A program made the translations under genes and the position numbers. From Novosphingobium sp. (GTDB lineage: Bacteria > Pseudomonadota > Alphaproteobacteria > Sphingomonadales > Sphingomonadaceae), in NCBI GenBank assembly GCA_024236235.1, contig JACKKV010000003.1, positions 69,501-133,500 of the forward strand: a DNA stretch of 64,000 nt, in the 5' to 3' direction. The notes under the pieces are model-generated. The model made no database searches. It was not told the DNA's origin and was given only the letters and a program-made list of their open reading frames with translations. Shown piece by piece: positions 1-8,340 of this stretch (positions are counted from its first letter, which is position 1; every line of letters starts with the position of its first letter).

Positions 1-1743
1 CGCATAGTCCTGCTTCAGCCAGTTGCGGAAGCCGTCGGCCAGTGGTTCGAGCACATCGAACGAAGCGGCATCGGTCTGTTCGGCGCTCGCATCGCCCCGG
101 CCCGGCGCAAATGGCACTGCAATGGCGACACCCGCCGCCTGCGCGGCCTGTTCGACGCCCAGATTGCCGGCCAGCACGATCGTATCGGCAAGGCTCGCGC
201 CCGCTTCGGCGGCAATCGGTTCCAGTGCCGCAAGCACGCGGGCGAGGCGTTCGGGTTCATTGCCCGCCCAGTCCTTCTGCGGGGCCAGCCGGATGCGCGC
301 GCCATTGGCGCCGCCGCGCATGTCCGATCCACGGAACGTGCGCGCCGCATCCCAGGCGGTGGTGACCATGTCACTCACTGACAGGCCGCTCGCCGCGATC
401 TTCGCTTTCAGCGCCGCAACATCGTAGCCGGTCGGGCCAGCAGGTACCGGATCCTGCCAGATCAGATTTTCTGCAGGGACTTCCGGCCCGAAGTAGCGCG
501 CTTTCGGCCCCATGTCGCGGTGCGTAAGCTTGAACCAGGCGCGCGCGAAGGTGTCTTTGAAGTATTCCGGATCGGCCCGGAACCGGTCCATGATCGCGCG
601 ATAGGCCGGATCCAGCTTCATCGCCATGTCAGCATCGGTCATGATCGGCATGGTGCGGATCGAGGGATCCTCCACATCGGCCGGCATGTCCGCCTCGGCG
701 ATGTTCACCGGCTGCCACTGCCAGGCACCGGCGGGGCTTTTCGCCAGTTCCCAGTCATGGTCCAGCAGCATGTCGAAATAGCCCATGTCGAATACGGTGG
801 GGTTCGTGGTCCAGGCACCTTCGATGCCGCTGGTGATCGTATCGCGGCCCACGCCCTTGCCACCGGGGTTGGCCCAGCCGAAACCCTGCGCCTCGACATC
901 GGCGCCTTCGGGATCGGGGCCGAGTTGCGACGCATCGCCATTGCCATGCGCCTTGCCCACCGTGTGCCCACCGGCGGTGAGCGCAGCGGTTTCTTCGTCA
1001 TCCATCGCCATGCGGGCGAAGGTTTCGCGCACGGCCGCCGCCGTTTTCAGCGGATCAGGCTTGCCATCGACCCCTTCGGGATTGACATAGATCAGCCCCA
1101 TCTGGACCGCCGCCAGCGGGTTTTCGAGCGAAGTTTCGTCACCTGCCTCGGCATAACGGTCCTTGGCCAGCCAATCCTTCTCGGCGCCCCAGTAGACGTC
1201 CTTTTCGGGATGCCAGATATCCTCGCGCCCGAAGGCGAAGCCAAAGGTTTTCAGGCCCATGGTTTCATAGGCGACATTGCCCGCCAGGATCATCAGATCG
1301 GCCCAGCTGATGCGGTTGCCGTATTTCTTCTTGATCGGCCACAGAAGGCGCCGGGCCTTGTCGAGGCTGACATTGTCGGGCCAAGAGTTGAGCGGGGCAA
1401 AGCGCTGGTTGCCGGTGCCGCCACCGCCGCGCCCGTCAGCGAGGCGATACGAACCCGCCGCGTGCCAGGCCATGCGTACCATCAGCCCGCCGTAATGGCC
1501 CCAGTCGGCCGGCCACCAGTCCTGGCTGTCTGTCATCAGTGCGGCCAGATCCTGCTTGAGCGCGGCGACGTCGAGCTTCTTCAGTTCCTCGCGATAGTCG
1601 AAGTCCGGCCCCAGCGGGTTGGTCTTCGCATCATGCTGATGGAGGATGTCAAGGTTGAGCGCTTCGGGCCACCAGCCCAGGTTGGACTTGCCGCTTTCGG
1701 TGACGCCGCCGTGCATCACGGGGCATTTTCCGGGGGTGTTCAT
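1..1743 (-). CDS. katG: Catalase-peroxidase KatG (3' end cut by window edge)
   Basis: Bifunctional haem enzyme that removes hydrogen peroxide by catalase and peroxidase reactions. The 581 residues seen are about four fifths of the usual 730-750; the C-terminus lies beyond the left edge. The distal haem triad R90, W93, H94 sits in MVRMAWHAAGSYR. Y219 (MGLIYVNPEG) and M245 (ARMAMDD) are in the right places, with W93, for the Met-Tyr-Trp adduct needed for catalase activity, and the proximal haem ligand is H260 in AGGHTVGKAHG. The start is the ATG at 1743, giving the typical N-terminus MNTPGKCPVMHGG. It is divergent from a nitronate monooxygenase, with palindromic sequence between them. OxyR control is common for katG but no OxyR gene is visible here. 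Confidence 0.97.
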   Translation of the reverse strand, partial: MNTPGKCPVMHGGVTESGKSNLGWWPEALNLDILHQHDAKTNPLGPDFDYREELKKLDVAALKQDLAALMTDSQDWWPADWGHYGGLMVRMAWHAAGSYRLADGRGGGGTGNQRFAPLNSWPDNVSLDKARRLLWPIKKKYGNRISWADLMILAGNVAYETMGLKTFGFAFGREDIWHPEKDVYWGAEKDWLAKDRYAEAGDETSLENPLAAVQMGLIYVNPEGVDGKPDPLKTAAAVRETFARMAMDDEETAALTAGGHTVGKAHGNGDASQLGPDPEGADVEAQGFGWANPGGKGVGRDTITSGIEGAWTTNPTVFDMGYFDMLLDHDWELAKSPAGAWQWQPVNIAEADMPADVEDPSIRTMPIMTDADMAMKLDPAYRAIMDRFRADPEYFKDTFARAWFKLTHRDMGPKARYFGPEVPAENLIWQDPVPAGPTGYDVAALKAKIAASGLSVSDMVTTAWDAARTFRGSDMRGGANGARIRLAPQKDWAGNEPERLARVLAALEPIAAEAGASLADTIVLAGNLGVEQAAQAAGVAIAVPFAPGRGDASAEQTDAASFDVLEPLADGFRNWLKQDYA

Positions 1744-1847
1744 GGCGTGGTTTCCTTCCGTTTGTGATGAGGCCTGTTTGACCGGGCCAATGAGAGGCAA
1801 GTTACACCAGCAGGTTTAATCATCAAACTCGATTATATGTTAAACAG

Positions 1848-1866
1848 TGATCGATATAAGCGATCA
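1848..1866. promoter_or_regulatory. Inverted repeat in the katG / nitronate monooxygenase divergent region
   Basis: Perfect 6-bp arms TGATCG and CGATCA are separated by ATATAAG, in an AT-rich patch (about 1805-1870) between two divergent genes. A shorter palindrome-like stretch, GTTT-AATCATC-AAAC, lies just upstream at about 1814-1828. The position suits an operator or promoter element for either gene. The regulator is not identifiable from the sequence. Confidence 0.4.
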
Positions 1867-1996
1867 TAACGCAGCCATGCCAACATGGCCGCGCCATGTG
1901 GTTGATCGCCCGGTCTTTTACGTCGCAGCTTGTCGGGGGGGAGCGGGGCATCTAAGGCTCTCGCGCCTGACAGACGATCAAACCGGCGGAGTACTG

Positions 1997-3007
1997 ATGA
2001 GCGCATATCCCAAGACTTCACAGCTGATGGCGCGTGGCGCTGCATTCCTGGGCAGCGAATATGCGATCCTGTGCGGGGCGATGAGCTGGGTTTCGGAACG
2101 GCACCTCGTTTCGGCCATTTCCAATGCGGGCGGCTTTGGCGTGATTGCCTGCGGGGCGATGACACCCGAACTGCTGGACGGGGAAATCGCGGGGACGCGG
2201 GCGCTGACCGGCAAGCCGTTCGGCGTGAACCTCATCACCATGCATCCGCAACTGTTCGAGCTGATCGCCGTATGCGAAAAACACGGGGTCAGCCACGTGG
2301 TGCTGGCAGGCGGCATTCCGCCCAAGGGCAGCGTGGAAGCGATCAAGGCCTTCGGTGCAAAAGTGATCGTCTTCGCACCCACCCTGGCGCTGGCCAAGAA
2401 GCTGCTGCGCTCCGGCGCGGACGCGCTGGTGATCGAAGGGATGGAGGCAGGCGGCCATATCGGCCCGGTGGCGACCAGCGTGCTGGCGCAGGAATTTCTG
2501 CCCGAACTGGCCGATGAATACCTGGTCTTCGTGGCCGGCGGGATCGGCCGGGGCGAAAGCATGGCCGGCTATCTGGAGATGGGCGCAGCGGGCGTGCAGT
2601 TGGGCACCCGTTTTGCCTGCGCCAGCGAATCCATCGCGCACCCCGCCTTCAAGCAGGCCTTCTTCCGCGCCAATGCCCGCGATGCGGTGGCCAGCGTGCA
2701 GGTCGATGCGCGCCTGCCGGTGATTCCGGTGCGCGCGCTCAGGAACAAGGGCACGGAAGAATTCACCGCCAAGCAGCGCGAGGTCGCGCAGCTGCTGGAC
2801 GATGGCGCGGTGGAAATGGGCGAAGCCCAGCTCCGGATCGAACATTACTGGGCAGGCGCGCTGCGCCGCGCGGTAATTGATGGCGACGTCGAAAACGGAT
2901 CGCTGATGGCCGGCCAGTCAGTCGGCATGGTCAGGCAGGAAGAACCGGTGGCGGAGATCATCGCCGCGCTGATGACGCAGTGCGAGGCGGCGCTGACCCG
3001 CCGCTGA
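1997..3007 (+). CDS. Nitronate monooxygenase family flavoprotein
   Basis: 336-residue TIM-barrel FMN protein of the nitronate monooxygenase / 2-nitropropane dioxygenase family, which also includes NADH:quinone reductases and the FabK enoyl reductase. Family marks are an N-terminal barrel with CGAMSWVSE, the phosphate-binding EAGGHIG near residues 151-156, and FVAGGIG (178-184) followed by GAAGVQLGTRF. The frame is open upstream to 1847, but the ATG at 1997 follows GGCGGAG at good spacing and gives the normal N-terminus. The substrate cannot be read from sequence: detoxification of propionate 3-nitronate or quinone reduction are both possible. Confidence 0.88.
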   Translation: MSAYPKTSQLMARGAAFLGSEYAILCGAMSWVSERHLVSAISNAGGFGVIACGAMTPELLDGEIAGTRALTGKPFGVNLITMHPQLFELIAVCEKHGVSHVVLAGGIPPKGSVEAIKAFGAKVIVFAPTLALAKKLLRSGADALVIEGMEAGGHIGPVATSVLAQEFLPELADEYLVFVAGGIGRGESMAGYLEMGAAGVQLGTRFACASESIAHPAFKQAFFRANARDAVASVQVDARLPVIPVRALRNKGTEEFTAKQREVAQLLDDGAVEMGEAQLRIEHYWAGALRRAVIDGDVENGSLMAGQSVGMVRQEEPVAEIIAALMTQCEAALTRR

Positions 3008-3056
3008 GCGCGGGCGCGATGAACGGCCGGTTCGCCTGGCCCGTTCAGCGCCCGGT

Positions 3057-4070
3057 TCAGCCCAGTTCGATCACCGTCTTGGCGAAGGCATCCTTCGACA
3101 CCGCATGCGCATAGGCGGCCCTGGCATCGTCAAACGCGAAGCGCGCGCCCACCACCGGCTGGATGCCATTGGCCTCGATCCCGGCATTGAGCCGGCGGGC
3201 CATGCCTGCGGAGCCCACGAAGATACCGCGCAGGCTTGACTGGCGCAGGATCAGCCAGACCGGGTTGGGCCCGCCTTCGGGCTGGAGCACGCCGATCATC
3301 GCCACTTCGCCATTGGGCGCGGCGGCCATCAGCGAGGTTTCGAGCGTGCCTGCCCCGCCCACTTCCACCACCTTGTCCGCCCCGCCGAAGCGGGCAAACA
3401 CCTCATTCCCCCAATCGGGCGTGTCACGATAATTGATCGTATGCGTGGCGCCCAGCGCCTTCGCCCGTGCCAGCTTTTCGTCAGAGGAGGAGGTGATGAT
3501 GGTCACCGCCCCCGCCGCTGCGGCCAGTTGCAGGGCCAGGATCGAGACGCCGCCGGTGCCGAGCAGCAGCACCTTCTGCCCCGGCTTGACCGGCTGCGGG
3601 CCTTCGAACAGCGCGTTCCACGCGGTCACGCCCGCGCAGGGGAGCGTCGCCGCTTGCGCATAATCGAGATTCGCCGCCAAATGGATGACGCCGCGTTCGG
3701 GCAGGGTGACGAGTTCGGCCAGCATGCCGCTGGCGATGCCATCGCCCAGCGACGGGCCGGGATCGGCGGGAACGGGGCCGTCTTCCCAGTTCTGGTGAAA
3801 GGTTCCGGCCACCCGGTCCCCCGGCTTGAACGCGGTCACACCCGCGCCCACCGCCACCACTTCGCCCACGCCGTCGGACAGCGGGATCGCATCCTCGCTG
3901 AGCGCGCCGGAGATATACGCCCCGCCCAGCACCATCTGGTCACGATAGTTGAGCGACCAGGCACGCGGGCGGATCAGCACTTCGCCCGGGCCGGGCCGGG
4001 GATCGGGCAGCTCTCGCAGCTCAAGACTGTCAACGCCGGTCTTGCCGCCCGGCAGCACCCATGCACGCAT
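3057..4070 (-). CDS. Zinc-free NAD(P)-dependent alcohol dehydrogenase / quinone oxidoreductase-like (MDR superfamily)
   Basis: 337 residues with the medium-chain dehydrogenase layout: a GroES-like N-terminal domain (PGPGEVLIRPRAWSLNYRD) and a Rossmann domain with GTGGVS at 171-176. The NYRD motif and absence of a catalytic-zinc cysteine near residue 40 place it with the zinc-independent quinone-oxidoreductase-like branch. The C-terminal FAKTVIELG is typical. It stands alone and convergent with the preceding nitronate monooxygenase gene. Substrate unknown; NADPH-dependent reduction of enones or quinones is the family expectation. Confidence 0.88.
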   Translation of the reverse strand: MRAWVLPGGKTGVDSLELRELPDPRPGPGEVLIRPRAWSLNYRDQMVLGGAYISGALSEDAIPLSDGVGEVVAVGAGVTAFKPGDRVAGTFHQNWEDGPVPADPGPSLGDGIASGMLAELVTLPERGVIHLAANLDYAQAATLPCAGVTAWNALFEGPQPVKPGQKVLLLGTGGVSILALQLAAAAGAVTIITSSSDEKLARAKALGATHTINYRDTPDWGNEVFARFGGADKVVEVGGAGTLETSLMAAAPNGEVAMIGVLQPEGGPNPVWLILRQSSLRGIFVGSAGMARRLNAGIEANGIQPVVGARFAFDDARAAYAHAVSKDAFAKTVIELG

Positions 4071-4261
4071 ATCATTCTCCCGATTGTTGATCGCGCGCCG
4101 CGCGCGGAACTGACTCTATTTCGGATTTCCTAGCTGCACGGCCATGGCTGCGCAAGCGAACAGGCCGGCGCATGAAGTGGTGTCGTGGCAAACGGCTGTT
4201 TTCGGGGGTTATCCATGATCGGGCTTGGAGCCGGAATGTCGGGGTTAGCGGACATTATGAT

Positions 4262-4621
4262 TCACAACCAGTGGGGCGGGCTCCACCTCCAAACGCCACC
4301 TACCGCAACGGCAATTGTCCACGCAAATGTCATCAAAGCTAAGATCGTTGACCAAACTATTGTGTGGAGACCCATTGAATGATGAACCGTTCCGACAGAA
4401 TTTGACCGATAAAAGCGCAGCCCAAGAACGATGCATCCAACCCACAAAGCGCATAGGATTGGCGCAATGTAATCCCCGTCTCCGAAAGCCCACAAGATGG
4501 GCAATGAGATCAGGACAGGAAGCACTATCCAGAACTTGGCAGCCCATAGCCCACGAAGGCCTGCAGTTGCCTCACGGACACTCGGACTCGGTCGCTGATG
4601 ATGAGGTTCTAGGTTGCTCAT
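4262..4621 (-). CDS. Hypothetical small membrane protein in a lower-GC patch
   Basis: 119 residues, not recognised. Three hydrophobic stretches look like membrane segments: about 28-46 (AAKFWIVLPVLISLPILWA), 52-67 (IAPILCALWVGCIVLG) and 88-110 (TIVWSTILALMTFAWTIAVAV). The N-terminal 25 residues are polar. No good ribosome-binding site precedes the ATG. The surrounding 4.2-4.7 kb is visibly poorer in GC and in typical codon use than its neighbours, which suggests recent acquisition or a fast-evolving gene. The opposite-strand reading frame over 4185-4382 is less protein-like. Function unknown. Confidence 0.55.
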   Translation of the reverse strand: MSNLEPHHQRPSPSVREATAGLRGLWAAKFWIVLPVLISLPILWAFGDGDYIAPILCALWVGCIVLGLRFYRSNSVGTVHHSMGLHTIVWSTILALMTFAWTIAVAVGGVWRWSPPHWL

Positions 4622-4732
4622 ACGTCGAGACTGCCGAATCCAATCAACGTCCGCAATGTTCTCGTATCCGGACAGTCAGGTTTGCGACCAAATGCCTCGA
4701 AAGCTGCCGCCAGCGCCGGTGCCTGAAACCGC

Positions 4733-5749
4733 TTACCCCGCCTCGGCCAGTTGCTCCGTATCGATGCCCACGCGCATCTGCGCGGGATAGCGCGGCCCGG
4801 CAGTGGTCTGCGGGCTGATCGCCTCGCCTGCGCGGGCGATGATATCCGGCGTGATCGCCCGGTCGAGCGTGGCGAAATTTTCTTCCATATGCGCGATCCG
4901 GCCCGTGCCCGGGATCGCGTGCACATGGTCCCCGCGCGACAGCACCCAGGCCAGCGCGAGCTGCGCAGGGGTGACGCCCGCCTCGCCCGCCAGCGCGGCC
5001 AGCCGGTCTGCCAGCAGGCGATTATGCGCCCAGTTTTCCGGCGTGAAGCGGGGCATTCCGTTGCGAATATCCTTGGCATCGAACTGCGCCGGATCGGCGG
5101 GCGTGCCCACCAGCGGCCCGCGGCAAAGCGGCGAAAAGGCGACCAGCGCGACGCCCAGTTCGCGGCAGGCGTCCAGCACCGCGATTTCCACATCGCGCGT
5201 CCACAGCGAATATTCGGTCTGCATGGCGGTGACGGGATGCACCGCATGCGCGCGGCGCAGCGTCGGCGCGCTCATTTCCGACAGGCCGATCCCGCCAATC
5301 TTCCCCTCCTTGACCAGATCGCCAAGCGCGCCGACCGATTCCTCGATCGGCACATTCACGTCGAAACGGTGCAGGTAATAGAGATCGATATGATCCGTGC
5401 GGAGCAGGCGCAGGCTTTCTTCAAGCGCAGCGCGGATGAATTCCGGCCGGCAATCGATCCGGCGCTGGTCCCCGTCGACCAGAATGCCGGTCTTGGACGC
5501 CAGCACGAACCGGTCCCGCCGCCCGTGCAGCGTCTCGCCGATCAGGCGCTCGCTCTTGCCCAGCCCGTAGACCCGCGCCGTGTCGAGATGTTCATAGCCA
5601 AGGTCGATCGCCTGATCGAGCAGCCGCGCCGCCTCTGCCGCGCCGGGGGGCCGGCCATAGGCCCAGGCGATGTTCATGCAGCCAAGGCCCACCGGGCGCA
5701 CCGCACGCGTGCCGATCATGCGGCGGTCATCAGCTGGTAAATCTTTCAT
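4733..5749 (-). CDS. Aldo/keto reductase
   Basis: 338-residue NADPH-dependent (beta/alpha)8 barrel reductase. The catalytic tetrad is visible: D56 and Y61 in HLDTARVYG, K86 in VLASKTG, H127 in YYLHRFD. The C-terminal half carries the NADP-binding pattern VLSRGDHVHAIPGTGRIAHMEEN. The ATG at 5749 has an alternative ten codons downstream (MIGTRAV). It resembles the YajO/Tas-type clade of general aldehyde and ketone reductases; the physiological substrate is unknown. Divergent from the SPFH gene. Confidence 0.92.
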   Translation of the reverse strand: MKDLPADDRRMIGTRAVRPVGLGCMNIAWAYGRPPGAAEAARLLDQAIDLGYEHLDTARVYGLGKSERLIGETLHGRRDRFVLASKTGILVDGDQRRIDCRPEFIRAALEESLRLLRTDHIDLYYLHRFDVNVPIEESVGALGDLVKEGKIGGIGLSEMSAPTLRRAHAVHPVTAMQTEYSLWTRDVEIAVLDACRELGVALVAFSPLCRGPLVGTPADPAQFDAKDIRNGMPRFTPENWAHNRLLADRLAALAGEAGVTPAQLALAWVLSRGDHVHAIPGTGRIAHMEENFATLDRAITPDIIARAGEAISPQTTAGPRYPAQMRVGIDTEQLAEAG

Positions 5750-5830
5750 CCTATGCGCATCTTTCTGCTAAGAGGGGGTTCCGCGCCGGATAGTGCGGCG
5801 GATCGGCTCCGGATGAAAGGGGAAGTAATC

Positions 5831-6832
5831 ATGGGTGGTTTCCTGATAGCGCTGCTGGGCCTGGTCATCATATTCCTGATGATGGGCGTGCGGGTGGTGC
5901 GGCAAGGCTTCGTCTACACGATCGAACGGCTGGGCAAGTTCACCCTGGCGGCCGAACCCGGTCTGCACCTGATCATCCCGTTCATTGACCGCGTGGGCCA
6001 GAAGGTCAACGTGATGGAACAGGTGCTGGATATTCCGGGGCAGGAAATCATCACCAAGGACAACGCCATGGTCGGCGTGGACGCGGTGGTTTTCTTCCAG
6101 GTGCTGGATGCGGGCAAGGCCGCTTACGAGGTGCATAATCTCTATGCCTCGATCATGGCGCTGACCACCACCAACCTGCGCACGGTGATGGGATCGATGG
6201 ATCTGGACGAAACCCTGTCCAAGCGTGACGAGATCAACGCCCGCCTGCTGTCCGTGGTCGATCATGCCACCTCGCCCTGGGGGGTGAAGATCACCCGCGT
6301 GGAAATCAAGGATATCCGCCCGCCGCTGGACATTTCCGAAGCGATGGCCCGCCAGATGAAGGCCGAACGGCTCAAACGTGCGGAAATCCTTGAGGCGGAG
6401 GGCGAACGTGCCTCGAAGATCCTGCGCGCCGAAGGTGAAAAGCAATCGCAGATCCTGGCCGCCGAAGGGCGCCGCGAATCCGCCTTCCGCGATGCCGAAG
6501 CGCGTGAACGCGAAGCCGAGGCGGAAGCGCGCGCCACCCAGATGGTCAGCCAGGCCATCGCCGAATCCGGCGCACAGGCGATCAATTACTTCGTCGCCCA
6601 GAAATATACCGAAGCGGTCGGCAAATTCGCCACCTCGCCCAATGCGAAGACCATCCTGTTCCCGGTCGAGGCGACTCAGCTGATGGGCACGCTGGGCGGG
6701 ATCGGCGAACTGGCCCGCGAGGCGTTGGGCGGCGGCACCGGCGGCGATGGCGGGGCCAGCCCGGCTGCGCCCGCATCGCGCGGGCCCTTTGCGGGCCGCA
6801 CCGGCATGCCGCCCGCGACGGGGCGCGAATGA
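5831..6832 (+). CDS. SPFH/band 7 (stomatin-like) membrane protein, QmcA type
   Basis: 333 residues: one N-terminal membrane anchor (about 2-22, GGFLIALLGLVIIFLMMGV), the SPFH domain (VRQGFVYTIERLGKF to about 190), then a long charged helix with EAEGERASKILRAEGE-type repeats typical of stomatin oligomers. An upstream in-frame ATG exists at 5753, but the ATG at 5831 follows AGGGGAAG and begins directly with the anchor. It overlaps the NfeD gene by four bases, the standard SPFH-NfeD pairing. Such pairs form membrane microdomain assemblies linked to envelope quality control. Confidence 0.93.
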   Translation: MGGFLIALLGLVIIFLMMGVRVVRQGFVYTIERLGKFTLAAEPGLHLIIPFIDRVGQKVNVMEQVLDIPGQEIITKDNAMVGVDAVVFFQVLDAGKAAYEVHNLYASIMALTTTNLRTVMGSMDLDETLSKRDEINARLLSVVDHATSPWGVKITRVEIKDIRPPLDISEAMARQMKAERLKRAEILEAEGERASKILRAEGEKQSQILAAEGRRESAFRDAEAREREAEAEARATQMVSQAIAESGAQAINYFVAQKYTEAVGKFATSPNAKTILFPVEATQLMGTLGGIGELAREALGGGTGGDGGASPAAPASRGPFAGRTGMPPATGRE

Positions 6833-7278
6833 TGAACGAGCTCAACAATCTCGATCCGCACTGGGCCTGGCTTGCAATCGGGCTGGTGCTGGGCGCCGCC
6901 GAAATGGCGGTGCCCGGCGTGTTCCTGATCTGGCTGGCGGGCGCGGCGATCATCACCGGACTGCTGACCTGGATACTGCCGATCGGCCTGCCGTTGCAGA
7001 TCGTGATTTTCGCGGTGCTGGCGATCGTGGCCGTGTTCGCCGGGCGCAATTATCTGCGCCGCAATCCGGTGGCAGCGGCAGACCCCAACATGAACCGGCG
7101 CGGGGCGCGGCTGGTCGGCGAAACCGTGGTGGTCACTCAGGCCATTGAAGGCGGGACGGGCCGCGTCCACCATGGCGACAGCGAGTGGCTGGCGCGCGGG
7201 CCGGACGCCGTGCCCGGCACCCGCATGCGGATTACCGGCAGCGACGGCGCCGTGCTGATCGTGGAGCCAGTTGCCTGA
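6829..7278 (+). CDS. NfeD-like membrane protein
   Basis: 149 residues. Two or three hydrophobic helices fill residues 15-82 (LAIGLVLGAAEMAVPGVFLIW and following), then a C-terminal OB-fold-like domain with RGARLVGETVVV and VHHGDSEWLARGPDAVPGT. This is the short NfeD form without the ClpP-like serine protease domain. ATGATGA overlap with the upstream SPFH gene indicates translational coupling, and the two products probably act together in the inner membrane. Confidence 0.9.
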   Translation: MMNELNNLDPHWAWLAIGLVLGAAEMAVPGVFLIWLAGAAIITGLLTWILPIGLPLQIVIFAVLAIVAVFAGRNYLRRNPVAAADPNMNRRGARLVGETVVVTQAIEGGTGRVHHGDSEWLARGPDAVPGTRMRITGSDGAVLIVEPVA

Positions 7279-7287
7279 GGGATCAGG

Positions 7288-8244
7288 TCAGGCGCTGGCG
7301 GAGGCGCCGAAACGGCCGTGCTTGCGATAGCGGACCATCCAGCGATCGAGGAACAGGCCAAGTGGCCTGGGCTTGATGCCAAGCTGGGCAAGGCCGGGAT
7401 AATCGCCCGAGGGAACATTGCCCGCTTTCAGCAGCTTCCACTGATCAAGGCTGATCGGCGCGCCGGGCAGCCAGCCGGTCAGCGCGGCGAAGCCGGCCGA
7501 GGCGAAATCAGGCAGGTCCGCGAACAGCGTCTTGCGCTGCTGGGCCTTGGCGATGGCGCGGTTGATCTGGCCCATCGTCAGCACTTCGGGCCCGGCAATT
7601 TCGTATGTCTTGCCGCCATGGCTCGCCGGATCGGACAGGGCCGCAACGATCGCATTGGCCGCATCGTCGACATGCACTGGCTGCATCTGCGCATCCGGCC
7701 CGAACACCGGCAGGACGGGCAGCAGCGCAATCAGCCCCGCGAACATGTTGATGAACTGGTCATCCTCGCCGAAGATCACTGACGGTCGCAGGATCGTCGC
7801 CCCGGGGAACGCCGCGCGCACCGCCGCTTCACCTTCGCCCTTGGTGCGCGCATAGCGCACTTCGGATTCAGCATCCGCGCCGATCGCGGACACATGCACG
7901 AGAGCACCGGCCCCAGCGGCCTTCGCGGCCTGCGCCGCCACGCCGGGTCCGCGCGCCTGCACCGCATCCGCATCGGGCCCGAATGTCCCGGCCAGATAAA
8001 CCGCCGCGTCCGCCCCGGCCATTGCCGCTGCCAGCGTTTCGGGCCTGCCGACGTCGCAATAGGCGAACTGGATCTGGCCCAGATTGCCCAGCGGCTTCAG
8101 GCGATAGGCGCGTTCGGGGTGACGCGCGGCCACCCGCAGCCGGGCACCGCGGCTCAGCAGTTCCTGCGCGACCCGCGTACCGAGAAAGCCGCTGCCGCCC
8201 ACCAGCACCACCAGCCTGCCGTCCAGATCCTTTGTCTTGGCCAT
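7288..8244 (-). CDS. Complex I NDUFA9 subunit family protein (NAD(P)-binding, atypical SDR)
   Basis: 318 residues with an N-terminal Rossmann motif GGSGFLG at 16-22 and the extended/atypical SDR architecture. Related proteins are annotated as NDUFA9-like in alphaproteobacteria, where the mitochondrial homologue is an accessory subunit of NADH:quinone oxidoreductase. The usual SDR YxxxK is present only as YARTKGE, fitting a structural or NADPH-binding role. Convergent with the NfeD gene. Membership in a respiratory complex is inference from the family. Confidence 0.85.
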   Translation of the reverse strand: MAKTKDLDGRLVVLVGGSGFLGTRVAQELLSRGARLRVAARHPERAYRLKPLGNLGQIQFAYCDVGRPETLAAAMAGADAAVYLAGTFGPDADAVQARGPGVAAQAAKAAGAGALVHVSAIGADAESEVRYARTKGEGEAAVRAAFPGATILRPSVIFGEDDQFINMFAGLIALLPVLPVFGPDAQMQPVHVDDAANAIVAALSDPASHGGKTYEIAGPEVLTMGQINRAIAKAQQRKTLFADLPDFASAGFAALTGWLPGAPISLDQWKLLKAGNVPSGDYPGLAQLGIKPRPLGLFLDRWMVRYRKHGRFGASASA

Positions 8245-8340
8245 AAATCCTGCATTCCGCGCGAGAGAGTTTCTGTCGGCTGCCCATGCCGCAAGCGCGC
8301 GCGGGCCGCAACCGGTTTGGCGGCAATCCGCGCCAGACTG

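Noticed and set aside
520..1767. 415-residue open frame on the plus strand
   Set aside because: Antisense to katG, which has all catalytic residues.
4185..4382. 65-residue plus-strand frame opposite the small membrane gene
   Set aside because: Less hydrophobic order and no ribosome-binding site; the minus-strand three-helix frame is more credible.
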